Below are positions 1 to 9,061 of a DNA stretch of 61,437 nucleotides, one piece after another. Under the pieces are notes generated by a model. That model was not told where the DNA came from. It was given only the letters and a program-made list of their open reading frames with translations, and did not search any database. The translations under genes were made by a program, and so were the position numbers. This DNA comes from M55B129 sp034189085. Its GTDB lineage: Bacteria > Bacillota > Dethiobacteria > DTU022. The stretch is from assembly GCA_034189085.1 (NCBI GenBank), contig JAXHVH010000009.1:1-61437 (forward strand). Reading direction: 5' to 3'. Numbering within the stretch: the stretch's first letter is position 1; every line of letters starts with the position of its first letter.

Positions 1-123
1 GCCAATATCATGCAGAACTTCAGGCCTGAAAGTGGACCTGGCCATTCCTTTTATTCTCTCCACTGCTTCTTCACCGGCATCAATGTTCACACCGGCCTGC
101 CGGTAATCCATTTCTTCTACCAA
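1..123 (-). CDS. purM: PurM N-terminus (AIR synthetase), cut by window edge
   Basis: This is the beginning of phosphoribosylformylglycinamidine cyclo-ligase, which makes AIR from FGAM with ATP in purine synthesis. The reverse strand from 111 reads MDYRQAGVNIDAGEEAVERI and goes on to a segment ending HDIG, the family's recognisable N-terminus. I chose the TTG at 121-123, which adds LVEE, because an AGGAG lies 10 bases upstream at 134-138. The ATG at 109-111 is the alternative. It is the next gene after purF and hppA in the purine operon, so it should be co-transcribed, but a terminator-like hairpin ends only about 10 bases before its ribosome binding site. The rest of the gene is outside the window. 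Confidence 0.9.
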   Translation of the reverse strand, partial: MVEEMDYRQAGVNIDAGEEAVERIKGMARSTFRPEVLHDIG

Positions 124-147
124 CGCCAACCCACTCCTTCTTGAAAG

Positions 148-172
148 AAAGCCCGGCTTTAAGCCGGGCTTT
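148..172 (-). terminator. Rho-independent terminator or attenuator between hppA and purM
   Basis: A near-perfect palindrome has arms AAAGCCCGGCTT (148-159) and AAGCCGGGCTTT (161-172). Read on the minus strand it is followed by TTTCTTTC. It lies 10 bases after the hppA stop and about 10 bases before the purM ribosome binding site. It therefore either ends most transcripts after hppA or lowers purM expression by partial read-through. T-rich sequence on both sides means it could act in either direction. Confidence 0.8.
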
Positions 173-181
173 TAATTTCCT

Positions 182-2161
182 TTAGAAGAACAGCGGCGCA
201 AAAACAAGAGCCACTATACTCATCAGCTTGATCAGAATGTTGAGCGACGGCCCCGCCGTATCCTTGAAGGGGTCGCCTACTGTATCTCCAACAACCGCCG
301 CTTTGTGCGCATCGCTTCCCTTTCCTCCCAGGTTTCCTGCCTCAATAAATTTTTTGGCATTATCCCAGGCTCCTCCAGCATTGGCCATGTTAATAGCCTG
401 CAGCACACCCGTTACCAGGGCTCCTGCCAGTAATCCACCAAGAGCTTCCCGGCCGAGGAATGGAATCAAACCGACAGCCAGTGGTACCACCACGGCCATC
501 AGCCCCGGAATAACCATTTCCCTGAGTGCCGCCCTGGTGCTAATATCCACACAGCGGGCGTATTCCGGCCGTGCTTTTCCTTCCATCAGCCCGGGGATCT
601 CCTTGAACTGGCGGCGGATCTCTTCGATTAACGAAAAGGCGGCATTGCCCACTGCCTCCATGGTCCTTGAAGTAAAGAAATAGGTAAGCATTCCGCCGAT
701 CAGCAACCCGGCGATAACCCGGGCACTGAGAATGTTTATTACGCTCAGCTCAGCAACCTGGGCATAAGCGGTAAAGAGAGCCAGGGCAGTCAGTGCCGCA
801 GAACCTATGGCAAAACCCTTGCCGATCGCCGCGGTGGTGTTGCCCAGAGAGTCGAGTTCGTCAGTAATCTTGCGCACATCTTTTTCCAGCTCCGCCATCT
901 CCGCGATGCCTCCGGCATTATCAGCCACCGGACCGTAAGCATCGACAGCAACAGTCATGCCAACAGTTGAAAGCATGCCAACCGCCGATATGGCAATGCC
1001 GTAAATACCGGCAAAATGATATGATACCAGGATGGCTGCCACGATGGTAAGTACAGGAAAAACTGTACTTTTCATACCCACCGCCAAACCGCTGATAATA
1101 TTGGTTGCCGGGCCGGTAGTTGATGCTTTGGCAATATTTTGCACCGGTTTGTAGTGATCAGAAGTGTAGTACTCGGTAATCCTGCCGATGATCACCCCGG
1201 CCAGCAAACCGGCAACTATGGCATAGAAGGAGCCGAAATCGGGGAAAACTCCTTCACCGACAAAATAACGGACCAGGAAGTAAGATACGATTACCACTAC
1301 CAGGGCACTGATCCAGATACCGCGATCGAGAACTGATCCCAGACGGGCTCCTTCCCTGGCCCGCACGAAAAAGGAAGCAAAAATTGAGGCAAGTACTCCT
1401 ACCGAGGCCACCAGCAGGGGCAGCAGGGTACCACCGAAACCGTAAAGGACTACTCCCAGAATCATGGTTGCGATCATAGAACCGACATATGATTCAAAAA
1501 GATCGGCTCCCATACCTGCAACATCACCCACATTATCGCCCACATTATCGGCTATTACACCGGCGTTGCGCGGATCGTCTTCCGGGATTCCTGCTTCCAC
1601 TTTACCTACCAGGTCGGCACCCACATCGGCAGCTTTGGTATAGATGCCGCCTCCAACCCTGGCAAAAAGGGCAATTGAACTTGCCCCAAGGGCATAACCG
1701 TTGATAATGGCCGGTTCGCGGATCAACAGGTAAAGTACTCCCAACCCGAACAGTCCAAGGCCTGCTACCATCATTCCCATGATTGTTCCGCTCGAAAAAG
1801 CGATTGTCAGGGCAGGATTAATCCCGGAGCGAGCGGCGTGTGCGGTACGCACGTTGGCGCTCGTGGCTACGGTCATGCCAATATATCCGGCTGTAGCCGA
1901 GAAAAGAGCTCCCACAACAAAACTGACTGCCGTCAGGAGGTCTATGGCCAGGGCCAGAACAACCGTTAAGGCAATGACAAAAACTGCCAGGTAAGTGTAC
2001 TCACGCTTGAGAAAAGCCATTGCTCCTTCGTGAATAGCACCGGCGATCTCCTTCATTTTATCGCTGCCCGCTTCGGCCCGGCTCAGTTTGGACCAGAGAA
2101 TTATTGCAAAAACAAGAGCTGCCAGGGCACAAATCGGTACAGCATAAAGCATTGATTCCAT
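182..2161 (-). CDS. hppA: K+-stimulated membrane-bound pyrophosphatase (ion pump)
   Basis: This 659-residue polytopic membrane protein couples hydrolysis of pyrophosphate to Na+ or H+ export. The catalytic segment is present near residue 210 (ADNVGDNVGDVAGMGADLFE), as is the second acidic cluster near the C-terminus (GDTVGDPFKDTAG). The segment GNTTAAIGKG has alanine where K+-independent enzymes have lysine, so it should be the K+-dependent subfamily; whether it moves Na+ or H+ is not decided here. The start ATG follows an AGGAGG. The gene sits between purF (234 bases upstream) and purM. That is an unusual place, although PurF itself releases PPi. No clear promoter is visible in the 2162-2395 gap. 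Confidence 0.95.
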   Translation of the reverse strand: MESMLYAVPICALAALVFAIILWSKLSRAEAGSDKMKEIAGAIHEGAMAFLKREYTYLAVFVIALTVVLALAIDLLTAVSFVVGALFSATAGYIGMTVATSANVRTAHAARSGINPALTIAFSSGTIMGMMVAGLGLFGLGVLYLLIREPAIINGYALGASSIALFARVGGGIYTKAADVGADLVGKVEAGIPEDDPRNAGVIADNVGDNVGDVAGMGADLFESYVGSMIATMILGVVLYGFGGTLLPLLVASVGVLASIFASFFVRAREGARLGSVLDRGIWISALVVVIVSYFLVRYFVGEGVFPDFGSFYAIVAGLLAGVIIGRITEYYTSDHYKPVQNIAKASTTGPATNIISGLAVGMKSTVFPVLTIVAAILVSYHFAGIYGIAISAVGMLSTVGMTVAVDAYGPVADNAGGIAEMAELEKDVRKITDELDSLGNTTAAIGKGFAIGSAALTALALFTAYAQVAELSVINILSARVIAGLLIGGMLTYFFTSRTMEAVGNAAFSLIEEIRRQFKEIPGLMEGKARPEYARCVDISTRAALREMVIPGLMAVVVPLAVGLIPFLGREALGGLLAGALVTGVLQAINMANAGGAWDNAKKFIEAGNLGGKGSDAHKAAVVGDTVGDPFKDTAGPSLNILIKLMSIVALVFAPLFF

Positions 2162-2395
2162 GATGTTCCTTCCTCCTGTCTTTTCTGCTTGTTCTGATTG
2201 GCATTCATTGAAACGCAGGCGATTAAACGTTCAACCTTTTCATCAGGCAAGCATCTTTAGTCTTTAGTTTTTATCGGTTTGTTCTTTAAGTAATCTACCG
2301 TTAAAGGTTTTTTAGCTTTTTAAAAAGTTCCTGACCTCTCAGCAATTCTTGCCATGTTTTCTCTCTTTGATTTTTGCTCTCTATCACCTGGTAGT

Positions 2396-3814
2396 TTAAT
2401 CGGATCTGTCTGCCTGAGCTTTCTGCGGATAGTCACCTGTAAAACAGGCCCGGCAAAAATTATTGGCCGGTAGTCCAATGGCAGCGACAACTTCCTCAAG
2501 GCTCAGGTAGCCGATTGAATCTGCTCCGATCAGTTTTGGTATTTCAGTCACCTCGCGCTGGTAGGCAATAAGCTCATGCGGATCGGGTGTATCAATACCA
2601 TAGTAACAGGAGCCGATCAGGGGCGGCGAACTGATCCGCAGGTGTACCTCTTTTGCTCCGGCACGACGCATAATTTTAATCAATTTGAGGCTGGTTGTCC
2701 CGCGGACAATGGAATCATCTACCAGGACAACTTTTTTTCCGTCGACAATTTTCTTCACTGCATTAAGCTTCAGATCCACCCCTTCTTCACGCATTTTCTG
2801 GGTGGGCTTGATGAAAGTGCGGCCGATGTAACGGTTCTTGACCAGGGCCATCTCGTAGGGCAGGCCGGCTTCTTCAGCAAAACCTGAAGCTGCGGCAATG
2901 CTTGAATCGGGCACTCCAGAAACAATATCGGCTTCAACGGGATGTTCACGGGCCAGTCTTCGTCCAAGCTCCTTGCGCACAAGGTGCACATTTTTACCCA
3001 GCAGATTGCTGTCAGGGCGGGCAAAGTAGATATATTCAAAGATACAGAGATTGGGGTGGTTATTTTCAATAATCTGCCTGCTGTGCAGGCCATTTTCATC
3101 AAGGACTACCATTTCGCCCGGTTCGACATCACGGATGAAAGATGCACCAATTGTATCGAAAGCGCATGTTTCGGAAGCAAGAAAATAGCCATTCCCTTCC
3201 AGGGAAGCTACTGAAAGGGGACGAAATCCGAAACTATCCCGCAGTCCCATGACCCGGTAACCGTCGCTGATGACAAAGGCAAAGGCTCCCTTGAGGCGAG
3301 GAATCACTTCGACCAGTGCTTCCTCGAGAGAACTGCTTCCCTGCCTTGCTACCATGTGAGCAAGCAGTTCGCTGTCCGTATCAGTCTGGAATATAGCTCC
3401 CTGACGTTCAAGTTCTTCCCGCAGATCGGCAGAATTAAGAAGATGGCCATTATGGGCGATGACCAGTTCACCGTATCGATAGCGCAGTTTAAGAGGTTGA
3501 GTGTTCTCGGGACTGCTCCCTTCACTTCCGTAGGGATAGCGGACATGTCCCACCGCCAGCTTGCCGACTATCCCCTTCAGGTCGGCACTTTCGGGAAATA
3601 CTTCTGAAACAAGTCCCAGTCCCCTTTTCAACCACATCTTGCGCCCGTTACCAGGCCCGGCGGCTATGCCGGCGCTCTCCTGCCCGCGGTGCTGCAGGGC
3701 ATAAAGGGCAAAACAGGTCAAAAAAGCAAGCGGCTGGTCTTCAGCATAGCCGCCACACACCCCGCAGGCTTCGTTCAGGTTTCGGGAGCGAGTTGAAGCT
3801 ACTTCATCAGGCAT
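2396..3814 (-). CDS. purF: Amidophosphoribosyltransferase
   Basis: PurF commits PRPP to purine synthesis: glutamine and PRPP give phosphoribosylamine, glutamate and PPi. The protein has 472 residues. A short propeptide precedes the nucleophile cysteine (ACGVCGG near residue 17), so the N-terminus is probably cleaved as in the Bacillus-type enzyme. The glutaminase domain comes first, then the phosphoribosyltransferase domain with its PRPP loop (VVLVDDSIVRGTTS). Cysteines in IGSCYYG and FCRACF match the positions of Fe-S cluster ligands in that subgroup, suggesting an oxygen-sensitive enzyme. The start overlaps the purL 3' end by 16 bases, indicating translational coupling. Allosteric inhibition by purine nucleotides is a property of the family and was not read from the sequence. 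Confidence 0.97.
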   Translation of the reverse strand: MPDEVASTRSRNLNEACGVCGGYAEDQPLAFLTCFALYALQHRGQESAGIAAGPGNGRKMWLKRGLGLVSEVFPESADLKGIVGKLAVGHVRYPYGSEGSSPENTQPLKLRYRYGELVIAHNGHLLNSADLREELERQGAIFQTDTDSELLAHMVARQGSSSLEEALVEVIPRLKGAFAFVISDGYRVMGLRDSFGFRPLSVASLEGNGYFLASETCAFDTIGASFIRDVEPGEMVVLDENGLHSRQIIENNHPNLCIFEYIYFARPDSNLLGKNVHLVRKELGRRLAREHPVEADIVSGVPDSSIAAASGFAEEAGLPYEMALVKNRYIGRTFIKPTQKMREEGVDLKLNAVKKIVDGKKVVLVDDSIVRGTTSLKLIKIMRRAGAKEVHLRISSPPLIGSCYYGIDTPDPHELIAYQREVTEIPKLIGADSIGYLSLEEVVAAIGLPANNFCRACFTGDYPQKAQADRSD

Positions 3815-5994
3815 GAAAAAACCTCCTCGTAAGCGGACCGCAAGCTTTCAATCTTCAATTTTAATATTATATCATCGCCCGAGTGGATCAGCAAAACATT
3901 CCCACCGGTTCTTCCCAAAATGGTAAGCGGCACATCCGCCTTTTCGGCATCATCTTTTACTTTTTCCATGTTTTCTTTGTTCACTGATATTAAAACCCTG
4001 GACGGCCCTTCACCGAAGAGTACCGATATTATATCCGGTTTACCAAAAATCTCCAATTCGGCACCAATATCATTGGCTAAACAACTCTCTGCCAGGGCTA
4101 CGGCCAAACCACCTTCCGCCAGGTCATGGGCCGAGGCCGCAAACCTGCTGCGTACCAAACTGCGTACCAGAAACTGCAACCTTTTTTCCATTTCAAGATC
4201 GACAGGCGGCAGCAAACCACCCAATTCTCCACCACAGCTTTTCTGCAGCTGGCTTCCGCCGAGAGATACTTCCGTGGATCCCAGCAGGCAAATCCAGTCC
4301 CCTGGCCCTTTGAAATCAGCTGTCCCCTGCTGTTCATAATTATCCAGCAAACCCACAGCCCCAACTACAGGCGTAGGATATATAGCCTTCCCGGCTACCT
4401 CATTATAGAAACTAACATTTCCGCCTACTACCGGCGTTTCCATAATCCGGCAGGCTTCGGCCATTCCTTCAACCACTGCTCTGAACTGGCTGTAAATTTC
4501 CTCTTTCTCAGGATTGCCAAAATTAAGGCAATCCGTGATACCAACCGGTTCCGCCCCCACACAGCTCAGGTTGCGGGTAGCTTCCATTACCGCCATCTTG
4601 CCGCCGGCTGAAGGGTCGAGTCGGCAGTAGCGGCCGTTTCCGTCAACGGTCATTGCAAGCGCCTGTCCGGTCTGGCGAATCCTGATCACTGCCGCATCAC
4701 CTCCCGGCCCCTGCACAGTTGAAGTGCGCACCTGGTAATCGTAGCGCTGCCAGACCCATTCCCTGGAGGCAATGTCAGGATGGGAGAGCATTTCAAGCAG
4801 AGCATCCCCGTAATTTTCGATTACGGGAACGGTATTATTTAGCTCCTGGCTAACAGAAGTATTGATATTTGATGCACATTCCTCAACATATTCGGGACTG
4901 CCTCCGGCCACGCTCCCGGCTGGGATGGAAACCACCTTTTTACCCCCGTGATAAACCGTGACAAGACCGTCATCGGTAACTTGACCCAGCACAGCCAGTT
5001 CAAGTTCCCATCGTTTGAATATCTTTTCTACATCTTCCTTCCGACCCGGTTCAACAATCAGCAGCATCCTTTCCTGCGATTCGGAAGTGAGAATTTCAAA
5101 AGCTTCCATTCCTTCCTCGCGCAGCGGCACCCGGTCCAGGTCAATGTCCATGCCCGTCCCGGAGCGTGAAGCGGTTTCCGTTAGAGCACAGGTCAGGCCA
5201 GCCCCGCCAAGATCCTGTACTCCCACCACTGCTTTCTTTTCGATTGCTTCCAGAGTTGCTTCAAGAAGCAGCTTGCCGAGGAAGGGATCACCTACCTGTA
5301 CGGCAGGCCTTCTTTCTTCGGAAGCAGCCGAAAGTTCTTCCGAGGCGAATGTTACACCGTGAATGCCGTCTCTTCCAGTCAGAGCACCGACCAGTATAAC
5401 AAGGTTGCCAGGAACATCTGCCCGCCCCAGGGTCAGCTTGTCAACTGGCATTATGCCCACACACATGGCATTGACAAGCGGATTGCCGCGATAGCATTGC
5501 TCAAAATATATTTCTCCGCCAACCGTAGGGATGCCTACGCAGTTTCCATAACCCCCGATGCCGGCAACCACGCCATCAAAAAGATAACGGGTCCGATCAT
5601 TGTCGAGCGGCCCGAATCGCAGTGAATTCAAAAAAGCAACCGGTTGGGCTCCCATGGTAAAAATATCCCTCAGGATACCACCTACCCCGGTGGCTGCCCC
5701 CTGGTAAGGTTCAACAGCCGAAGGGTGATTATGGCTCTCAATCTTGAATACTGCGGCCCATCCTTTGCCGATATCAACCACTCCGGCATTTTCGCCCGGC
5801 CCCTGGATAATACGCGGGCCTGAAGTGGGAAATATTTTCAGCATAGATCGTGAATGTTTGTAGCTGCAGTGCTCCGACCACATTACACTGTACATGTTAA
5901 GTTCAACATTATTGGGTTCGCGCCCCATCTGTTTTTTGATCAGCGCGTATTCATCATCGGTCAGACCCAGGCTGCGCCATATTGTGTCGTTCAA
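3799..5994 (-). CDS. purL: FGAM synthase subunit PurL (small form)
   Basis: The 731-residue synthetase subunit converts FGAR to FGAM with ATP, using ammonia supplied by PurQ. The length is that of the small Gram-positive PurL, which needs separate PurS and PurQ subunits; both are encoded immediately upstream. Seen motifs include KIESHNHPS (ATP-grasp-like PurM/PurL fold) and the repeated AIRS-type halves (GVQDLGGAGL in the first, SAHDLAEGGL in the second). The start is a TTG, with GGAGG about a dozen bases upstream, which is a long spacing; no better in-frame start exists between that site and the conserved N-terminus. The gene overlaps purF by 16 bases. Confidence 0.96.
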   Translation of the reverse strand: MNDTIWRSLGLTDDEYALIKKQMGREPNNVELNMYSVMWSEHCSYKHSRSMLKIFPTSGPRIIQGPGENAGVVDIGKGWAAVFKIESHNHPSAVEPYQGAATGVGGILRDIFTMGAQPVAFLNSLRFGPLDNDRTRYLFDGVVAGIGGYGNCVGIPTVGGEIYFEQCYRGNPLVNAMCVGIMPVDKLTLGRADVPGNLVILVGALTGRDGIHGVTFASEELSAASEERRPAVQVGDPFLGKLLLEATLEAIEKKAVVGVQDLGGAGLTCALTETASRSGTGMDIDLDRVPLREEGMEAFEILTSESQERMLLIVEPGRKEDVEKIFKRWELELAVLGQVTDDGLVTVYHGGKKVVSIPAGSVAGGSPEYVEECASNINTSVSQELNNTVPVIENYGDALLEMLSHPDIASREWVWQRYDYQVRTSTVQGPGGDAAVIRIRQTGQALAMTVDGNGRYCRLDPSAGGKMAVMEATRNLSCVGAEPVGITDCLNFGNPEKEEIYSQFRAVVEGMAEACRIMETPVVGGNVSFYNEVAGKAIYPTPVVGAVGLLDNYEQQGTADFKGPGDWICLLGSTEVSLGGSQLQKSCGGELGGLLPPVDLEMEKRLQFLVRSLVRSRFAASAHDLAEGGLAVALAESCLANDIGAELEIFGKPDIISVLFGEGPSRVLISVNKENMEKVKDDAEKADVPLTILGRTGGNVLLIHSGDDIILKLKIESLRSAYEEVFSCLMK

Positions 5995-6015
5995 AACTTG
6001 TTACTCTCCTCCGTC

Positions 6016-6711
6016 TCAAAACTGCTCCATGTAGTGGCAGATCGATTCAAATATAACCAGGCCGTCTTCTGAACCAAGGACGGCTTCACCGGCCCTTTCC
6101 GGGTGAGGCATCATTCCGGCTACATTTCCCCGCTTGTTGCAAACACCCGCAATGTTATCCGATGAACCATTTGGATTGGCCTCTTCCGTAATTTCGCCCT
6201 TTGCATCACAGTAACGTAACAGGATCTGCCTGTTTTCCTCCATCTGCTTCAGAACATCCGGTGGGGCATAATAACACCCGTCACCATGAGCCACGGGAAT
6301 TTTCAGCACATCCCCTCTTGCCGCACTGCCGGTGTATGGAGTATCTCCGTTTTCAACCCGCAGGAAAACCTGACGGCAGCGAAACTGGAGGCTCTGATTG
6401 CGGTACAGTGCGCCGGGGAGCAGTCCGGCTTCGGTCAGCACCTGGAACCCGTTGCAAATTCCGAAAACAAGGCCTCCCTGTTCAGCAAACTCCTGCACTG
6501 CCTCCATAACCGGGCTGAAACGGGCAATGGCGCCAGAACGCAGGTAATCGCCGTAAGAAAACCCCCCGGGAAGAATCAATGCATCACAGCGGTCCAGGTC
6601 CTGCTGATCATAGCGCACATAATATGCTTCATGTTTCAGAACGTCCTTCACCAGGTAATAGGCATCGAGATCACAGTTTGAACCGGGAAAAACCAGGATT
6701 GCAAATTTCAT
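6016..6711 (-). CDS. purQ: FGAM synthase glutaminase subunit PurQ
   Basis: This 231-residue class I glutamine amidotransferase feeds ammonia to PurL. The nucleophile elbow is visible as VFGICNGFQ, and the catalytic His/Glu pair as PHPERA near the C-terminus. The N-terminus KFAILVFPGSNCD is typical for PurQ. Its ATG overlaps the purS stop in an ATGA arrangement, so the two are likely translated in step. It lies 21 bases before purL in the same direction. Confidence 0.97.
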   Translation of the reverse strand: MKFAILVFPGSNCDLDAYYLVKDVLKHEAYYVRYDQQDLDRCDALILPGGFSYGDYLRSGAIARFSPVMEAVQEFAEQGGLVFGICNGFQVLTEAGLLPGALYRNQSLQFRCRQVFLRVENGDTPYTGSAARGDVLKIPVAHGDGCYYAPPDVLKQMEENRQILLRYCDAKGEITEEANPNGSSDNIAGVCNKRGNVAGMMPHPERAGEAVLGSEDGLVIFESICHYMEQF

Positions 6712-7019
6712 TTTCCATCCTCCGGTTCCTGCAGTGTATAGCTGAAATCTTCGATAACCGGGTTGCTCAGCAGGCGCTGTGACATCTCTTTCACCAGATC
6801 GGAAGCCTTTTCTCTGCTATCGGCATCAAGAAAAACTTCCATGTATTTGCCAACCCTCACCCGCTGCACTGTTTCATAGCCAAGCGTTTTAAGAGATTTT
6901 TCCACAGCGAGTCCCTGTGGATCACGCACCTCTTTTTTAAGAGTTACCTCAACTTTTGCCTTCCAGAGCAGATCCTCCGCCCCCTTCCAGGCGGTGCAGG
7001 ACTTCGCGATATGCTTCAA
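6708..7019 (-). CDS. purS: FGAM synthase subunit PurS
   Basis: PurS bridges PurL and PurQ in the Gram-positive FGAM synthase complex. Family similarity is clear from KVEVTLKKEVRDPQG through GKYMEVFLDA and VIEDFSYTL. The family normally has about 80-85 residues and begins a few residues before KVEV. The coordinates here use a TTG at 7019 that gives 103 residues and overlaps the end of purC by 71 bases. No ATG, GTG or TTG exists in frame at the expected place; only a CTG at 6971 lies close to the GGAGG in the purC tail. The true start is therefore uncertain. Coupling to purC translation is likely. Confidence 0.88.
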   Translation of the reverse strand: MKHIAKSCTAWKGAEDLLWKAKVEVTLKKEVRDPQGLAVEKSLKTLGYETVQRVRVGKYMEVFLDADSREKASDLVKEMSQRLLSNPVIEDFSYTLQEPEDGK

Positions 7020-7683
7020 TCACTCCACCCATGTCGCGACGGAAGCGGTCCTTGTCCATTTTTTCACCGCTGCCACTGTCCCAGAAGCGGCATGTATCGG
7101 GAGAAATTTCATCTCCCAGGATAACCTCGCCATTGTGCCGGCCAAATTCAAGTTTAAAATCCACCAGGACAATCCCCTTTTCTTTCAGATAAGGCTGTAA
7201 CAGTTCATTAATTTTAAGGGCTGTTTTTTCAATTACAGCCATTTCCTGGGGCGTTGCCAGATCGAGGGCATAAATATGATAATGATTGATCATGGGATCA
7301 TGCAGTTCGTCATTCTTCAGGGAAAACTCAATGACAGTTTTATTTAAGGTTGTTCCTTCAGGTATGCCAAGCCGTTTTGAGATACTGCCTGCAGCAATGT
7401 TGCGCACTATCACCTCTACCGGAATTATCTCCAGAGCTTTAACCAGCATTTCCCGCTCACTTAACCTTTTAACGTAGTGCGTTTTTACACCCTTCTTTTC
7501 CAGAAAACTGAAAAATATTTCCGAAAGCCGGTTGTTAAGGATCCCCTTGTCTGCCAGTTTATCTTTCTTTTCACCGTCAAAAGCGGTGGCATCGTCCTTG
7601 AATTCAACCAGCAGAAAAGCAGGATCTTCGGTACGATACATTTTTTTAGCCTTGCCCTCATAAAGAAATTCTTTTTTTTCCAC
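6949..7683 (-). CDS. purC: SAICAR synthetase
   Basis: PurC joins CAIR and aspartate with ATP to give SAICAR. The protein has 244 residues, the usual length. It opens with EFLYEGKAKKMYRTED, the phosphate-loop signature of the family. LVDFKLEFGR and GDEISPDTCRFWD, the substrate-binding signature segments, follow. The GTG start has an AGGGG upstream. The C-terminal tail (GGGG) is low-complexity and overlaps purS in another frame. About 85 bases separate it from purB with no clear promoter or terminator between. Confidence 0.97.
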   Translation of the reverse strand: MEKKEFLYEGKAKKMYRTEDPAFLLVEFKDDATAFDGEKKDKLADKGILNNRLSEIFFSFLEKKGVKTHYVKRLSEREMLVKALEIIPVEVIVRNIAAGSISKRLGIPEGTTLNKTVIEFSLKNDELHDPMINHYHIYALDLATPQEMAVIEKTALKINELLQPYLKEKGIVLVDFKLEFGRHNGEVILGDEISPDTCRFWDSGSGEKMDKDRFRRDMGGVIEAYREVLHRLEGGGGSALEGKS

Positions 7684-7768
7684 CTGCAGCTCACCCCTAA
7701 AATATTTTAGTCATACTCCTGCCTGTTCCATCTCCAGTGATTTTTAACCTGGCCGTTCCGGGATTTGC

Positions 7769-9061
7769 TTATATGCCAAGACGTTTGTAAATATAATCTA
7801 CATGACGGCGGTAATAGGCCGGGTCGAAACAGGCTGCCAGCTTTTCCTGGCCAAGCCGCTTCTTGATCACTTCATCGCCGGCCAGCAACTCCCTGAAACT
7901 GCAACCGCTGTTCCAGGCTTCCATTGCTCTTGATTGGACTAAATCATAGGCTTCTTCACGTGAAAGTCCGCTTTCCACCAGTTCGAGAAGAACCCTCTGG
8001 GAGTAGATCAATCCACCTGTCAATTCGAGATTGCGAGCCATATTTTCCGGACGGACATTAAGGTCCCGCATAATCCTGATCATCTGCCTGAGAAGGTGAT
8101 CGGTAACAATAGTGGCATCGGGCAAAATGACCCTCTCAACTGATGAGTGGGAAATATCACGTTCGTGCCATAGAGCCACATTCTCCAGCGACGTTGTAGC
8201 ATAACCGCGCAGAAGGCGTGAAAGCCCGCATATTTTTTCACATGTTACCGGGTTTCGCTTATGAGGCATAGCCGAAGATCCCTTCTGTCCGCTGTAAAAG
8301 GGTTCTTCCATCTCTGCCGTTTCCGTACGCTGCAGGTTGCGTACCTCCAGGGCCATTTTTTCCAGGGTTGCTCCAATCAAGGCCAGCACAGAGATAAACT
8401 CAGCATGCCTGTCGCGCTGCAGGACCTGGGTCGATACAGGGGCCGGTTCAAGCCCCAGTTTGCGGCAAACATATTCTTCGATAAAAGGATCTATATGGGC
8501 AAAATTACCTACCGCTCCGGATAGTTTTCCCACGCGGATGCCTTCTGCAGCCCGTTCCAGACGCTTACGGTTTCTCCTCGTTTCAGCAAGCCACAGGGCA
8601 AATTTTAAACCAAGGCTGGTCGGTTCAGCGTGGACACCGTGTGTGCGCCCCACAGCAGGCGTTTCCCGGTAACGTTTTGCCTGTCCTATGAGCACTTCTT
8701 CCAGTTCGGCCAGCTTCTTTTGCAACAGTTCAGCCGCCTCGGAAAGGAGGACCGAAAGAGCAGTATCGACAACATCATAGGAAGTTAGACCGTAATGGAA
8801 GAAACGGCTCTCTTCACCAAGGGACTCCGCCACGCACCTGGTGAAAGCAACTACATCATGCCTTGTTTCCTTTTCCAGTTCTTCGATCCTTTCCACCGAA
8901 AAGGAAGCATTTTCAGCAATCCTCTTTACGGCATCACGGGGAATAGTTCCCAGTTCAGCCCAGGCTTCAAGGGCGCATATTTCAACAACCAAAAATTTTT
9001 GATAGCGATTTTCAAGGCTCCAGATGCTTCCCATTTCCGGATGCGTATATCGTTCGATCAT
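7769..9061 (-). CDS. purB: Adenylosuccinate lyase
   Basis: PurB releases fumarate from SAICAR and from adenylosuccinate, acting twice in AMP synthesis. At 430 residues it has the normal length of the bacterial Bacillus-type enzyme. The fumarase/aspartase superfamily signature GSSAMPHKRNP is present near residue 263, and the catalytic His region appears as GRTHGVHAEPT. The start overlaps the purE stop by four bases. The gene is the third of the operon after the permease. Confidence 0.97.
   Translation of the reverse strand: MIERYTHPEMGSIWSLENRYQKFLVVEICALEAWAELGTIPRDAVKRIAENASFSVERIEELEKETRHDVVAFTRCVAESLGEESRFFHYGLTSYDVVDTALSVLLSEAAELLQKKLAELEEVLIGQAKRYRETPAVGRTHGVHAEPTSLGLKFALWLAETRRNRKRLERAAEGIRVGKLSGAVGNFAHIDPFIEEYVCRKLGLEPAPVSTQVLQRDRHAEFISVLALIGATLEKMALEVRNLQRTETAEMEEPFYSGQKGSSAMPHKRNPVTCEKICGLSRLLRGYATTSLENVALWHERDISHSSVERVILPDATIVTDHLLRQMIRIMRDLNVRPENMARNLELTGGLIYSQRVLLELVESGLSREEAYDLVQSRAMEAWNSGCSFRELLAGDEVIKKRLGQEKLAACFDPAYYRRHVDYIYKRLGI

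Noticed and set aside
3920..4611. Long plus-strand frames inside purL
   Set aside because: These are antisense shadows of purL; similarity is entirely on the minus strand. The same holds for plus-strand frames inside purF, groEL, ugd and pglE.
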